Source of the DNA: Kalaharituber pfeilii
Lineage: Eukaryota > Ascomycota > Pezizomycetes > Pezizales > Pezizaceae
Assembly (NCBI GenBank): GCA_015179045.1
Contig: WHUZ01000028.1
Coordinates: 558,001-622,000 of the forward strand
Reading direction: 5' to 3'
Length of the DNA: 64,000 bases
Shown here: in pieces, positions 39,644 through 49,253 of the stretch
Position numbering within the stretch: position 1 is the stretch's first letter
Layout of the letters: each line of letters begins with the position of its first letter
Made by a program: the position numbers and the translations under genes
Notes under the pieces: generated by a model
The model's input: the letters and a program-made list of their open reading frames with translations, nothing else
Databases searched by the model: none
Told to the model about the DNA's origin: nothing

Positions 39644-40264
39644 CTCGTTACCAGCATTTAGTGATGCAGGTGGGGGCGGTGTTGGAAGACCGTGCGAGAG
39701 GTCTATATTCAGGTGTGTAAGATGCAATATGAACGAACAACTTGAATGCATTTGACTCACTGAACATGAGAATAATATTAACATTGCGTTAGTATTGCAT
39801 ATGTCCACCATTTGCTATGATTACAGCTTGCACTCGGTGAGGCATAGAATCTGTCGACTCTAATATCTCTTCACCAGTAATAACATCCCACTGTTCCAGT
39901 GTTCTAGAAACAAGTTGTTCTCCACGAGGTCTAGGAGATCGCTTGTTCAGTCCTTTCTTCATTATTCCTCAGATACCCTCAATAGGATTGAGATCTGGAG
40001 ATAAGGTGCCCATATCAAAGACTGCATATTGTACCAATTCCGAAACCATTGTGTTTGCTTCGTTGTATGAGCAGAAGCACCATCCTCCATGACATACAGC
40101 CAGCAATTCGCATATGCACTTTCTACTTGGTAGAAAGGATTTAATTGGAATTGTACAGTTCTACGACTCGATATTGCATCTCACCACACCTGAACACAGA
40201 CCTGTCGCACGGTCTGCCAACATCGCCCCCACCTGCATCACTAAATGCTGGTAACGAGTACTAG
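39644..40264 (-). mobile_element. Mariner-type element, internally deleted
   Basis: The other copy of the duplication has the empty site GGTTATAATTTCG (about 53516). Ends CTCGTTACCAGCATTTAGTG are inverted for about 40 bp. The right end has six more bases (CTAGTA) than the left, best explained by a deletion between TA repeats at the left end. TSD TA. 621 bp. Confidence 0.82.
39795..40110 (-). pseudogene. Mariner/Tc1 transposase C-terminal remnant
   Basis: WLYVMEDGASAHTTKQTQWF, then after a frameshift PDLNPIEGI and MKKGLNKRSPRPRGEQL. DGA.AH and PDLNPIE carry the second and third catalytic acids of Tc1/mariner transposases. The N-terminal DNA-binding half is missing. Confidence 0.8.
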
Positions 40265-40414
40265 TAATTTCGAATTCACACAGAAACCACCATAGAGCAT
40301 AGTATTTTGGAATCTCTGACTGCACGCTGCTAACTACTTATGTAAGTAGAGTATTTAAACTCTATATTTTGTAGCCCATCATGGGCACGGCAGTGGGTCT
40401 ACACGTACGTGTTT

Positions 40415-40478
40415 TTAACCCTCGCCATAGCCTCACAGGCGGCACGCGAGTAATGATAAAAAAAAAAAAAAAAAAAAA
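40415..40478 (+). mobile_element. Tail-only family-A micro-insertion
   Basis: ACGTACGTGTTT at 40403-40414 and 40479-40490 brackets 64 bp made of the A hairpin (40421-40450, GCCT-CAC-AGGC) and poly(A). The other copy of the duplication has the empty site near 53655. Confidence 0.9.
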
Positions 40479-41496
40479 ACGTACGTGTTTACCGTTGTCT
40501 GGGTGGCACGACGAATGGTTGGTTAGTAACTGATCCGGATCCTCGGGTCCTGGCGACGCCACCTTTCTTGGCAGCACCAATGCTTTGACATCCATAACTC
40601 TTGGTTCAATTTCGGAATTTGCAGCTGCATTTTGTAGAGGCGAATTTGTAGTATCATGGGGTGCAATCCTGGGCATATTCGTATTCAATTATGATTCGCT
40701 ATAGAAAACCTAATCTTAGATCGACTGTGCTCTTCTCGCATGAAGGTACTGTTCTGTGCTAATAGAAAGACTGGGATTAAATAGACTAACCTGCTAAGTA
40801 ATTCGGAGTTTTAAATTGGTCAAGATCCTCTAATACCAGGACATGTCACGTCTCGCCGAGATACGAGAACATGTCTCACGAATCCAAGGGCTCGTCAAGT
40901 AGACTAGTCCAGGGGTACGGCTAAACCCCCTAAATTGAGACACGCAGCCGAGTCAGGAGTCCAGGCAATGTGCTCTACTTTCAACCTGGGATTTGCAATT
41001 GGGCTCTCCAAGTCTAGATGTTGTACCGAGACAGCGTGTTTGCAACCCTGTAATAGGTCAGTGCAGATTGTTCGATATGCCAATTGACCTCGTATGAATT
41101 GGCACGGATTTGCAATGACTACGATAGTCTATTATGGAAGGGTTTGTGGCAGTGAATGTTATATATGTCCTTCAGGTTCCCTCGGTATTAGAGCTAAAGC
41201 ATTACCTCTCCACTGCTACTCACTGTGTTTCTCCATCAATACACTCCCTCTCCTCGTCGCTACTCGCCGCAACTTGCCGCTTCGCTGCGCTACACTTGAC
41301 CTCGTTTAACGAAGAAGAGATAAATATCGTTGGAGCTTTGCTTCGCCTGCTTTGTTACCAGATTCGGACAGCTAGCAGGCAATTGATCAATTCGCGATCA
41401 ATATGTTGAGTTTCCTGAGTGTTTATCAATCACCTTTAAAACCGCTAACGGACTGTGTGACTCGGAATGTTAACATAGTTGCTCCGTTGAGTAGGA

Positions 41497-41968
41497 ATGA
41501 TTCGCCCTGTGGCAGCAATTGGAGTGTTGTCACTTGCTGGCCAGGGCTGGTCCCTGCCATTGGTTTCGTCATGGGAGCTGAAATTATACGAGCACATATA
41601 CTATGAAGGATTGGAATATACAAGATGAGGGTCAGGTGGTGAGTCCAGGGTGTTGAAAAGCAACTTTTTTCGGTGTTTAATAACGCTTTGTTATAGTTAC
41701 ACTACTTTCATGTTGTGAAGATTTGCCGTCGGACTTTGCGAATCAAGTCAGTAGTATGAAATGGACCACTACTGGACTGCTAAAGTGTACCCTGACTCTG
41801 TATCCGACGTACGGTTGCAAGCAAAGTGAATTTGACCAGAAGTTCACTAATAGCGCAGATGTACCCGATTTTTTGGAACTTCCGTATGGTTCTCCTGATG
41901 GTGATCCGGAGGATGACGCAGACACTTTCAATGACAAGGCCAGGTCATTTTTAGTGTCATGTCTTTAA
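41497..41968 (+). pseudogene. Secreted beta-gamma-crystallin-like protein, copy X (stop in exon 1)
   Basis: Exon 1 41497-41638, intron 41639-41696 (GTGAGT...TTATAG, 58 nt), exon 2 41697-41968. Same structure as the intact copy at 54688. It starts MIRPVAAIGVLSLAGQ, but a TGA follows EYTR in exon 1 near 41624, where the other copy has a sense codon. Exon 2 is open: LLSCCEDLPSDF, TLTLYPTYGCKQ, then an eight-residue acidic insert (SPDGDPED) not in the other copy. The end is four residues shorter because of one extra T. Probably inactivated recently, unless the TGA is a sequence error. Confidence 0.65.
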
Positions 41969-42229
41969 TGTGAATATTTAACTTACACTTGGATTAAGCT
42001 ATAAAGCTTACTTTATTTTTCATTTTTCATTTTCGTGTATTGTTTTCTTGCTTACATCCTTCCCCTATGGTGTATGACATGATGAGAGGTGATATGGAGC
42101 TTGGTTGCTGCTGTGAGTCTGGATTTCATAGTTTCAGAGGATTTAATTATTTTCTGCGGGTTGTTACTTTCTTTCGGAGGAAACAGATTTCTCGGTGGGC
42201 TACAGGGTGGTTTATATCTGTAATGTGTC

Positions 42230-42442
42230 TGTTACGGTGTCTGCGATTGCAGCGAAATGTAGGTGTAACTTACGACAACGATTGGAACTTGACCTTTGTA
42301 TAGAGGCCGTATCGGCCTCTACATATAGGCGTCCAGCGTGTCGGTTATTTGCATTATTCTATTTAATATTGAGTGCTAATTAACAAGCTTCTCTCTCAAC
42401 ATCGTCACGGCATCATTGATACTTTGTTCGGTAACCCTGACA
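42230..42442 (+). mobile_element. Solo LTR (TGTTACGG family), 213 bp
   Basis: TSD GTGTC at 42225-42229 and 42443-42447; ends TGTTACGGTG and CCCTGACA; the empty site ATGTGTCGGAGAGG is at about 55400. Related to 56423-56855 (GTGTAACTTA.GACAACG shared). Confidence 0.88.
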
Positions 42443-42593
42443 GTGTCGGAGAGGAGCACTCCTCTCAGAAATGGAATTATCAAATTGGGTATTGCTTACA
42501 GATGCCCCTAGTTCAGGATATATGTTTTTCTCGGCCGGCGGAACCCAAGCGGAGGATTTTTCCCTTTTATTCTTTATTTCTTAATCTTCCTTT

Positions 42594-42720
42594 CAGTGTT
42601 CTCAACGGACCGGCCAGGCCAGGCCGAGGGTATGGACTGGCCGGCCTGGGCCATAGAAATATAGGCCTGCGCCGGCCATTCAGGCCAGCTGACAGCCTGA
42701 GGCTATTCACGCTGCAACAG
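42594..42720 (+). repeat. hAT end with GGCC repeats
   Basis: CAGTGTTCTCAACGGACCGG then GGCC-rich repeats; equivalent to 55538-55665. It lies just beyond the 3' end of the hAT transposase remnant and is probably that element's terminus. Confidence 0.55.
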
Positions 42721-42980
42721 TGAGCTAAATTATACAGATCTAAATTCAAAACATGGTCAAACTTCTAGCTATATCTCATTCTCCAGTGCCCTTCACTTCC
42801 AGTTGCTGTAACATTGCTTGCACTTGCTCTACATCTTTAAATGGTGCAACCACTCCAGACCCATCTGCACTGCAGGATTTCATACATTCGACTGCTTCAA
42901 TGATATCCGCCTTCAGACAATTTCTCCTATCCATAATCACTAATACGGTGCTGCTGAATACTCGCTGTACCTCTAAACTC

Positions 42981-43281
42981 TAGTGAGCGGCACGAGCTAG
43001 CTCGAGCCTGGATTGATTATATACATAATATTGACAAACTAAACTAAACTAAGCTAAATTTTCATCTTTCTCACTACTATCAGCTAAAGTGTGCATTTCG
43101 AAGTTGTTGGTAGGTCAGAATGAGCTCCAAGTCTCTAATTATTACTATATCAGGTATTTACAGTTTATGAAACCTTGCACTGGCTAAGCATTTTAGCGAG
43201 CTGTCAAGAAAAACACAAGCATGATCTTGGCTCGTTTGAGCTCGAGCCAGCTCGAGCATGCTCGGCTCGTGCCGCTCACTA
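42981..43281 (+). mobile_element. hAT-type MITE with 8-bp TSD, inside a hAT transposase
   Basis: CTAAACTC at 42973-42980 and 43282-43289; ends TAGTGAGCGGCACGAGC and GCTCGTGCCGCTCACTA; 301 bp. Confidence 0.92.
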
Positions 43282-43661
43282 CTAAACTCATTGCTGGAAC
43301 AGCTAAGATATACAAGGCCATAATAGCGAGAGGAGGACAATCTTTTGATGCTATATCCACCAAAGCAGTGGGTTTTCAATCTCAATTGTGGCAGATGAGA
43401 TTTATTCCTCAAACTCATCTTGATGTCTAGCTCGTGGTATACGCTTATTCTTCCAACTAGAGAGTCTACTTCCAGTAGTAGAGCTAGCTTGGGTTGTACA
43501 GTTGTAGTACACGCAGAACACTCAGGAGCTTTATATCTAAATAATGTAAGCCTACGTCATAATATATTAAAGAAGGTATGCTTACTTCTCTTCCCATAAC
43601 CTCTGAACCTTCGCTTTTGTATGTGTAATCCATTGAGGAGGTCCCACCCAATTGAGCTCAA

Positions 43662-44930
43662 CCCCTGGCCGTACTACCCACGCTCACAGCAGTCACCGAA
43701 AAGGAGGAATGGCTACACAAAATTGAAGAGGAAGAGAACGAGGGCTGGGTTAGTATATACACTGACGGCAGCAGAATAGGAGGAAAGACAGGAGCAGGCG
43801 TGAGCTCATGGACAGACAAGACGGCGATTCACCTGGGAACCAAAGCCACAGTCAACGACGCCGAATTACTGGCGATCGCCGAGGCTCTCAGGTCCGCCGA
43901 GGCGGAGGTCATGATAGTAACGGACTCCAGTAGCCATACGGAAAATGCAGAGGATACCCCAAGGCCTCCAAACCCCCGACGGCGCGACAAACGCACTCAG
44001 CTGGACTGCCGGACCAACACCACCGCCCCCCACACATGAAGCCCTAGGCTTCAGCACAATCAACACCGTGTTTTCGGAGGAGCCGTTCCCCCCAGAGCAC
44101 ACAACAGCACCCCCTGCCCCCGTCTCCGCCACTCCCACCCCCCCAAGTCGGAACAAGAAGCGCAAAGGCAAGATGCCGTCTAGCCAGGATGCATATGCCA
44201 TCAAGCGCCAGTTGAGTGATAGGGAGGCACAAAGGATTGCCTCAGCACTCCCGGTCATCCCGACACCCGCAGGCGGCGAGCCTGCCACAAAACCTCCGGC
44301 TAGCACACCCACTGCCACCACGACGCCGAAATCGTCGACCCCCGAACTCACTCCGCGCCCCTCGAACCCTCAAAAGAGCACTACAGGTCCCCCGCGCGCT
44401 CCCAGAACCAGACCCAAAGCCACAACCAGCCTCGATGCCACCACTCCGAAACACGGCATCGTCATCCACGGGATAGCCCTGAGCAACGACTTAGGGAATG
44501 TCCGAAGGTGGTTGGAGACCGCAAACAAGGACATAGGCAAAATTACTGGGATTACGTGGCTGGGGAGTAAGCAGACACTTAAAGAGGAGGGGAAGATCAC
44601 CAGCTCGGTGGTGGTCTACCTGGACAAAGAAACCGAAGTCGGGAAAGTGAAATTGGGAGGTAGATGGTTAAGGGCAAGCCAATACGAATGGGACAGAGGT
44701 AGGAGATAGACAGAAGTGTCCCATACTGGCTGGTTCACCCACACGACTAGAGAGAGCTGTGGGCTTCACATATGTTACTTAGTTGCTGTCCTTCCCACCC
44801 GCATCACGTTTGAGCACCGCGGGCTCCGCAGGTATTTAGCTTTTGGTTTTTCTTTTCTTTTCAATCAAACCCTCGCCATAGCCCATAGGGCCGCATGCGA
44901 GTACTGATATTCAAAAAAAAAAAAAAAAGA
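43662..44930 (+). mobile_element. Chimeric family-A retro-insert: RNase H piece fused to a half-LINE
   Basis: One pair of TSDs, AATTGAGCTCAA (43650-43661 and 44931-44942), encloses an ORF2 fragment joined to the half-LINE ORF, 3'UTR, A tail and poly(A). The ORF2 part reads TEKEEWLHKIEEEENEGW, SIYTDGSRIGGKTGAG, ATVNDAELLAIAEAL and, after a frameshift, MQRIPQGLQTPDGATNAL. The join lies near 44010-44030 (ATNAL to ...TPPPPTHEALGFS). It was therefore copied as one RNA/cDNA. Inserted in the hAT transposase remnant. Confidence 0.85.
43945..44709 (+). CDS. Half-LINE ORF1p-like protein, 254 aa
   Basis: The first about 25 residues (QRIPQGLQTPDGATNAL) derive from RNase H. Then EALGFSTINTVFSEEPFP, the basic NKKRKGKMPSSQDAYAIKRQ with LSDREAQRIAS (possible nuclear signal plus helix), and a Pro/Thr-rich linker at about 95-165. 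The ORF1p core is HGIVIHGIALSNDLGNVRRW, ITGITWLGSK, SSVVVYLDKETEV and GGRWLRASQYEWDRGRR, then stop. This is the cleanest uninterrupted half-LINE protein here. The core should bind element RNA; no CCHC knuckle follows, unlike typical Tad1 ORF1p. Confidence 0.7.
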   Translation: MQRIPQGLQTPDGATNALSWTAGPTPPPPTHEALGFSTINTVFSEEPFPPEHTTAPPAPVSATPTPPSRNKKRKGKMPSSQDAYAIKRQLSDREAQRIASALPVIPTPAGGEPATKPPASTPTATTTPKSSTPELTPRPSNPQKSTTGPPRAPRTRPKATTSLDATTPKHGIVIHGIALSNDLGNVRRWLETANKDIGKITGITWLGSKQTLKEEGKITSSVVVYLDKETEVGKVKLGGRWLRASQYEWDRGRR

Positions 44931-45448
44931 AATTGAGCTCAAAGTATTCATACTTCATATTTGGATGAAGCACAGCAACAGCATAAAGAACTATATTAGA
45001 GTCCGTCATAGGATAATACTTATCTAGTTTTGCCATGCAAGACTAATAGATGTAAGTAGATGTGGTGTACTATGGCTAGCCGTTATACATAGACTGAGCA
45101 GACTCAAGATGTTCAAGGAGGATATTCATCAGAGGTATTAAGTCCAATAATGCTCCATTGTTACGATGTCCTTCTGACTCCAGTGTGCAGTGATGGAATG
45201 GCTTAAGAATAGCCACTATATTTTATAATTGTTTCCAATCATCAACATCAAGTTGATCTGAACCTAAACCATCTCGAATATGTCGTATAATAAAGATTTT
45301 AAAGCTGTTGCGAAGATGTAATGCTCGCTTAATTGCTCGAAAGTCGCTATTCCATCGTGTTGCATTTTCAAGAGAAGGTTGAAGAGCAGTTTCATTGGAG
45401 GAATTCTCTGTATATTTTTCACATCATTGTGGACTTGAACAACATTTT

Positions 45449-46042
45449 CAGTGTTCCCAACGCGCCCGGCATGGTGTTTCTCACGGGGCCAACCGATTCG
45501 TGAACATCTGGCCTAGCAGCGAACATGAATGTACCTCTATGTACCTATATGCTCACTTATACTTCAAAGTAAGAGTGATCTATCATACAGCTACCCTAGC
45601 AACTTCTGCAGTCTGCCATGCCTCTATGCAGTCATCTATGTACAAACAATGGTACTATATAAATAACGGAGGAATCCGGATATCTCTACCTAAGAAGGTA
45701 ACACCCTAAAATTTCGCTTAAAGCAAGAAGAATGCTAGAAGTATATTTAGTAATTTTGTTATTGTTATTCTATTAATAATGATTTACTTATGATAACAAA
45801 TCTATATTCCTAACTATAGCAATCTTAGAGGCGCAGCAAATCTTTAATTATGTTATCTTTATTATCTTCTAGTATGTGGATAAGAAGTAGCAACTTGCGA
45901 GCCATATCAGTAACTCATCACCGATAGCAACTTTTAAGTGGTAACTTGTAAGTGGCAACCTGTCAGTGGCAATAGGGCTGTGCAAGCACACAATAACTGG
46001 CTTGTCAATTATTCTTGGTAGCAGAACGTTTCTCTATACTCA
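45449..46042. other. Unassigned, with another CAGTGTTCCCAAC end
   Basis: CAGTGTTCCCAACGCGCCCGG at 45449 resembles the hAT ends at 42594 and 55538 and truncates the transposase reading. The rest to 46042 is AT-rich without recognised content. Confidence 0.35.
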
Positions 46043-46304
46043 TTACTAGTAGTACGTAGAGGTACCTAGTGGTACTTGTAATAAAATAGTGTTCCCGAGT
46101 GGGCCAGGCCCATTCGTGAATCGGCCAGCCCATCGATGAATTGGCCCATTCGCGACTGGGCCCGCCTGGTTCGCAAACCGCAATGTTCGTCGGTGGGCCA
46201 GAACATTGCTCTTTGTACTCGAGATCTCAATTATAAATAGGTCTCAAACTTTCTCCTGTGCGTAGGTTGAACTTTAACCAATTGACTTTGTCCTTCCTCC
46301 AACA
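46043..46304. repeat. Duplicated block Z with hAT-like and LTR-like ends
   Basis: Matches 55702-57048 once the insertions there (55745-56393, 56423-56855) are removed. It contains TAGTGTTCCCGAGTGGGCC with GGCC repeats (46088-46190) and the putative LTR end 46210-46304. Confidence 0.6.
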
Positions 46305-46834
46305 GAAGGTTGGACGAGCATCTACACCGACGGTAGCAAGATAGAGGGAAGAGTGGGCGCAGGCGTATACACAAGCACGAGCAGGATGTCAACGTACGTG
46401 GAAGCAAAGGCCACGGTCAACGACGCGGAGAGGCCAGGACAACACGGGGAGACAGGGACGTAGCCATAATGTAGGTAAAGGGACACAAAGGACTACCAGG
46501 TAACGTGGAGGCAGACAAGGCAGCCAAGATCGGTACATGCCTACAATACCAAGACGAGACAGTCACGGAACCCGGGATACGACAAACAGCGAAAGCCAAC
46601 CGAGCCGAGGAGAGGAACCGCCTAGGGCTGAGCTATCGACCACGACAGAGGCTGGGGCACTGCGTACGCATGCTGGCCAGACTTTTAGGCGGCAAGGGCT
46701 TACGAGCCTGGAGATTCAGGGTAGGCAAATCCGATGGTCCGGAATGCCGCTGGTGCGGGGAACGGGAAGAGACCACAGCGCACCTACTGGACGAATGCCG
46801 GACATAGAAAAGGATATGGCCAGGGGAAAGACAT

Positions 46835-47569
46835 TTTTTTTTTTTTTTTTATATCAATACTCGCATGCCGCCCTATGGGCTATGGCGAGGGTTTATTAAA
46901 ACGAAAAGGAACTAAAAACAGCCGATAAGTACATGTAGTGCCCGCGGTGCTCGTACATGATGCGGGTGAACTGTCAATACGGGATGGGGTGTCCTTCACC
47001 TCCGTCCTCTATCCCATTCGTATTGTCCTGCTCGAAGCCATCTTTTTCCCAGTCTCACCCTGTCTACTTTCGATGCCTCCTCCAAGTACACCACCACCGA
47101 GCTTGTCTTTTTTCCCTCCTCTATCAAAGTTGTCTTCTTCCTCAGCCATCGAATCCCCGTGATCTTTCCTAGGTCCTGGTTGGCTGCCTCCATCCATCGT
47201 CGGACGTTCCCGAGGTCTTTCCTCAGGGCTATCCCGTGGACTACGATGCCGGTCTTTGGGGTGTTGGCATCGGGAGTGGTTGGAGGTGGGGATTTGGCTT
47301 TGGGGATGTGGGGGGGTTTTTTCTTAGGCGTGGGCTCTGGGGTGGGAGTCGGCTTGGGTGTGGGGGTCGGCGGTGTCTGTCTTGGGGTAGTTGCAGGCAC
47401 GCTGCCTGCGTTAGTCTGTGGGGTGTTCACCGGGGGTGCGAAGGCTATCTTCTCTGCCTCCTTATCGCTCAACTGGCGCTTGAGGGCATATGTGTCTTGG
47501 CTGGATGGTATTTTGCCCTTGCGCTTCTTGTTCCTGTTCCCGGTTGGCATCGGAGTGGCGGCGAGACAG
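46835..47569 (-). mobile_element. Half-LINE inside a LINE A ORF2
   Basis: GACAT at 46830-46834 and 47570-47574 is the likely TSD; the host ORF2 reads on across it. Complete from the SATP.P.NRNKKRKGK region to the A tail and poly(A). Confidence 0.8.
46996..47550 (-). CDS. Half-LINE ORF1p-like protein, about 184 aa
   Basis: From MPTGNRNKKRKGKIPSSQDT: a basic segment, LKRQLSDKEAEKIA helix, and a PTPTPKPTPTPEPT linker. The ORF1p core is TGIVVHGIALRKDLGNVRRW, ITGIRWLRKKT, EGKKTSSVVVYLEE and RVRLGKRWLRAGQYEWDRGR, then stop. Uninterrupted. The frame stays open further 5' (to 47721), but that part is antisense LINE ORF2, so the first Met inside the element is preferred. The 3'UTR carries the CCCGC...GCGGG hairpin shared with other copies. 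Confidence 0.7.
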   Translation of the reverse strand: MPTGNRNKKRKGKIPSSQDTYALKRQLSDKEAEKIAFAPPVNTPQTNAGSVPATTPRQTPPTPTPKPTPTPEPTPKKKPPHIPKAKSPPPTTPDANTPKTGIVVHGIALRKDLGNVRRWMEAANQDLGKITGIRWLRKKTTLIEEGKKTSSVVVYLEEASKVDRVRLGKRWLRAGQYEWDRGRR

Positions 47570-48116
47570 GACATAACCAGACCTCCGAAGGGGAGTGAGG
47601 GAGACAGCGATCCGCTCTTGACACGGATAGGGCGAATGGAGGAGGAGAAACTGGGATTCTTCATAGTTCCTAATTTTAGTACTGTCCTATTTCCGGGGGG
47701 GGGGGCGGCATAAGGGGACAATTTTCTTTCACACTCTCAATCTGTGTCTTAAATCTTCCTATTTCTTTCATTTGTACCTAATCTCGCCATAGCTCCCAGA
47801 GTGGCACGCGAGTAATGATATTAAAAAACAAAAAAAATATGACTGGAGTAACTAATACGATGGGAGAATGCATGAGGAGCAGTGGTGGGGTCACATAACC
47901 CCCCAATCTACCAGCCTTAGCCTATTACGATAGGAAAAGCATGTGAAGGTGAGCCCCACTATCATAGTTCCTGATTTGTCTTCCGTCATTAATCCTTGCC
48001 CATACACTAGTACTCTAAGGAGACATTTGATATTCTGTTGATCGTGGCACCAACCAAAATTGAGAATTTTGAACCCTGTCTCGGTAGTCTGGATGTGTTT
48101 GCTACTGTACTAGAGT

Positions 48117-48739
48117 TCGCCAACGGGGAACCCACCCACGAAGGCGCATCACAGATGGTCAGAGAATGCTGGAAGGCGAGAGCCAGAAGGGGTGACCTAG
48201 ACGTGGCAGTGCTGTGGGTAAAAGGCTACAGAGGAGTCTAAGGAAACACAAAAACCGACAAAGCCGCCAAAATCGGCGCCCACCTCCAATACCAAGATGA
48301 AACGGTCGCCGAGGCAGGCATGCGACAACTATCAAGATCACGGAGGGCCATGGAGAGGAACAGGCTGGACCTCAACTACAGACCACTTCAACGACTGGGA
48401 AGAAGGGTTTCGACACTGGCGGGCATACTAGGAGGCAAAGGCCTAAGACGATGGAGATACGGAATTGGTAAAGCAGACAGCCCGGAGTGCCGGTGGTGCG
48501 GCGAGGAGGAGGAGACCACCACCCACGTACTTGCTCGGTGCAAGGCTTGGAAGAAGAAGTGGCCCGGAGGAGAGGCGGACCTGCTCAGGCCCCCGAAAAG
48601 CGACCCGAAGGACAAAGACACACTGGTGGACATTTCTAGAGTGGGCGGGGCGATAAACAGACGGACCGGAACAGCTGTTCTTTCTTCTCATTTTCTGTTT
48701 TTTCTTTTTCTATTCTACTTCCTAATCTCATGCAATTAA
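48117..48739 (+). pseudogene. LINE A ORF2 C-terminal part
   Basis: Late RNase H (LDVAVLWVKGYRGV, stop, GNTKTDKAAKIG; the last RNase H acid is kept as TDKAA). Then NRLDLNYRPLQRLGRRVS and CRWCGEEEETTTHVLARC (zinc-like). A Lys/Asp-rich end and a hydrophobic run-through of 3'UTR finish the frame. One in-frame stop at 48239-48241. Confidence 0.8.
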
Positions 48740-48811
48740 CCTCGCCATAGCCCCTAGGGCGGCATGCGAGTGATGACGAGTGATGATATAAAAAAGAATA
48801 AAAAAAAAAAG
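48117..48811 (+). mobile_element. 5'-truncated family-A LINE, 13-bp TSD
   Basis: ACTGTACTAGAGT at 48104-48116 and 48812-48824; the empty site is at about 13680 in R1 copy 1. Ends with the A hairpin (inner GCCC-CTA-GGGC) and an A-rich run. Confidence 0.9.
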
Positions 48812-49253
48812 ACTGTACTAGAGTGTGTCCTTGGTGACCAGCTCTCAATCTCCATTTCTTATTGTTCAGATGTGAAGTTCAGATGCTGGCTTGGACTAGA
48901 GAATATCTCTAGTTTTTGAATTCAAATTGGATTTCAGTTGAATGAAGTTACCAAAGCTGGTGCAGTGATAATGTGCCCTTTTGGCAATCCTCTTGTCCGA
49001 AAGAGTCACTAGCAAAAATATCATTCTATTCAAATAGTTTCATTTGTTACCTTTATTTGTGACTCGTAAGCAACCCTTAATTGAGCTTTGACGAATTCTG
49101 GATACAAAGAAAATCAAAGAAATAAAGATGCGATAAGTACCCCACCTGTTACTTCTTACTTCTTCTTCCTGCAATCCACCTACCTCAACAGCTCCATCAA
49201 CTCAGCCTCCCATTAGATTGAAAAGGAAGCAGCAAGTAGGAACTCAGAGATAG

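Larger units (their letters stand above)
34381..42764. repeat. Segmental duplication, copy X
   Basis: Collinear and same orientation with 51595-55702. By eye about 90-95% identical outside insertions. X carries extra elements at 34786-36477, 36782-38175, 38203-38855, 39644-40264, 40415-40478 and 42230-42442, each absent from the other copy with the empty site readable. The similarity probably continues from 46043 to 46720 (other copy to 57597), with a hAT body between. Confidence 0.85.
42776..45448 (-). pseudogene. hAT transposase, decayed and split
   Basis: Read leftwards from 45448: ENATRWNSDFRAIKRALHLR, LDVDDWKQL, ILKPFHHCTLESEG, ALLDLIPLMNILLEHLE and CMAKLDKYYPMTDSN. Broken by the retro-insertion 43662-44930, it resumes with WVGPPQWITHTKA, NPLLWW and then SLEVQRVFSSTVLVIMDRRN and KADIIEAVECMKS before the stop. 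TRWNS, PF...T...G, KL.KYY, PLLWW and RVFS...RRN are landmark motifs of hAT transposases in the right order. A hAT MITE (42981-43281) sits exactly before the VQRVFS codons. Stops are frequent, so it is dead. Confidence 0.8.
46305..47836 (+). pseudogene. Family-A LINE ORF2 3' part, interrupted by a half-LINE
   Basis: EGWTSIYTDGSKIEGRVGAG and EAKATVNDAE, then a deletion of about 190 bp relative to 57049, then GHKGLPGNVEADKAAKIG and NRLGLSYRPRQRLGH. CRWCGEREETTAHLLDEC follows (C-x2-C-x8-H-x4-C zinc-like). After the minus-strand insert 46835-47569 the frame resumes at 47575 with RPPKGSEGDSDPLLTRIG. The 3'UTR, an A tail (47783-47812, inner stem GCTC/GAGT) and an A-rich end at 47836 complete it. Confidence 0.8.

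Noticed and set aside
41134..41409. Conserved frame upstream of the secreted-protein gene (also 54318-54575)
   Set aside because: Similarity between X and Y is just that of duplicated leader DNA; the frames end differently and have no domain.
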